From positions 1 through 39,066 of the forward strand of contig CAKQDS010000017.1 of assembly GCA_934229535.1 (NCBI GenBank): 39,066 nucleotides of DNA, read 5' to 3'. The DNA is from an uncultured Anaeroplasmataceae bacterium (GTDB lineage: Bacteria; Bacillota_I; Bacilli_A; Acholeplasmatales; Anaeroplasmataceae). Below, one piece after another: positions 39,052 through 39,066 of this stretch. The notes beneath the pieces are model-generated. The model was not told the DNA's origin. It searched no databases and was given only the letters and a program-made list of their open reading frames with translations. Positions within the stretch are counted from its first letter, which is position 1, and the number at the start of each line of letters is the position of its first letter. Position numbers and translations under genes: made by a program.

Positions 39052-39066
39052 TTTATCATCTCCCAA

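Overview
The window is AT-rich bacterial chromosome with Gram-positive (Firmicutes-type) expression signals: strong AAGGAGG ribosome-binding sites, near-consensus TTGACA-17-TATAAT promoters and many U-tailed intrinsic terminators. The gene content (rplK-rplA-rplJ-rplL-ybxB-rpoB-rpoC, rpsL-rpsG-fusA-tuf, rpsF-ssb-rpsR, gdpP/rplI-dnaB, prfA-prmC-tsaC) points to a low-GC member of the class Bacilli in the broad sense, such as an uncultured gut Erysipelotrichales- or RF39-like lineage; this placement is inference. A class A penicillin-binding protein argues for a peptidoglycan wall. A SpoIIR homologue and a 40-residue YjcZ-like peptide argue for spore formation or descent from spore formers. Almost everything is on the minus strand; only the PBP gene and one tRNA-Arg are on the plus strand.

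Layout. 1-266: three near-identical tandem promoters firing leftwards off the window, probably into an rRNA or tRNA operon. 267-1397: GH105 pectin-oligosaccharide hydrolase. 1457-5067: prfA, prmC, tsaC, spoIIR and a GNAT gene, with close to the order known in Bacillus. 5092-8916: dnaB preceded by one gene encoding a c-di-AMP phosphodiesterase (GdpP) fused in frame to a complete ribosomal protein bL9. 9047-10090: rpsF-ssb-rpsR with promoter and structured leader. 10199-13501: pncC, an unknown membrane protein, the PBP and a small membrane protein. 13590-16069: yjcZ-like gene, HtrA protease, TatD nuclease, VanZ-like protein. 16167-20493: rpsL-rpsG-fusA-tuf. 20799-20873: tRNA-Arg(CCU). 20951-24744: a serine-repeat pectate lyase lipoprotein and a Sel1-repeat protein, sitting between rpoC and rpsL where Firmicutes usually have little or nothing. 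24831-35189: rpoC, rpoB, ybxB, rplL, rplJ, rplA, rplK with leader elements. 35334-39051: two ABC transporter half-subunits.

How it fits together: the core is the translation, transcription and replication block of a Bacilli genome. PrmC methylates the GGQ glutamine of RF1, its neighbour. The ribosomal operons carry recognisable or candidate autoregulatory leaders (an L10 leader, and a repeated stem upstream of both rplK and rplA). A lipoprotein pectate lyase and a cytoplasmic-type GH105 suggest growth on plant pectin.

The most unusual items are the GdpP-bL9 fusion, with a GTG codon and Shine-Dalgarno-like sequence exactly where free bL9 would start; two intrinsic terminators whose 3' stem arm holds the next gene's ribosome-binding site; RpoB with Gln at the position of E. 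coli His526 (possible intrinsic rifamycin resistance); an ABC pair whose motif defects all fall in one composite ATP site; and a perfect palindrome across the rpsL promoter.
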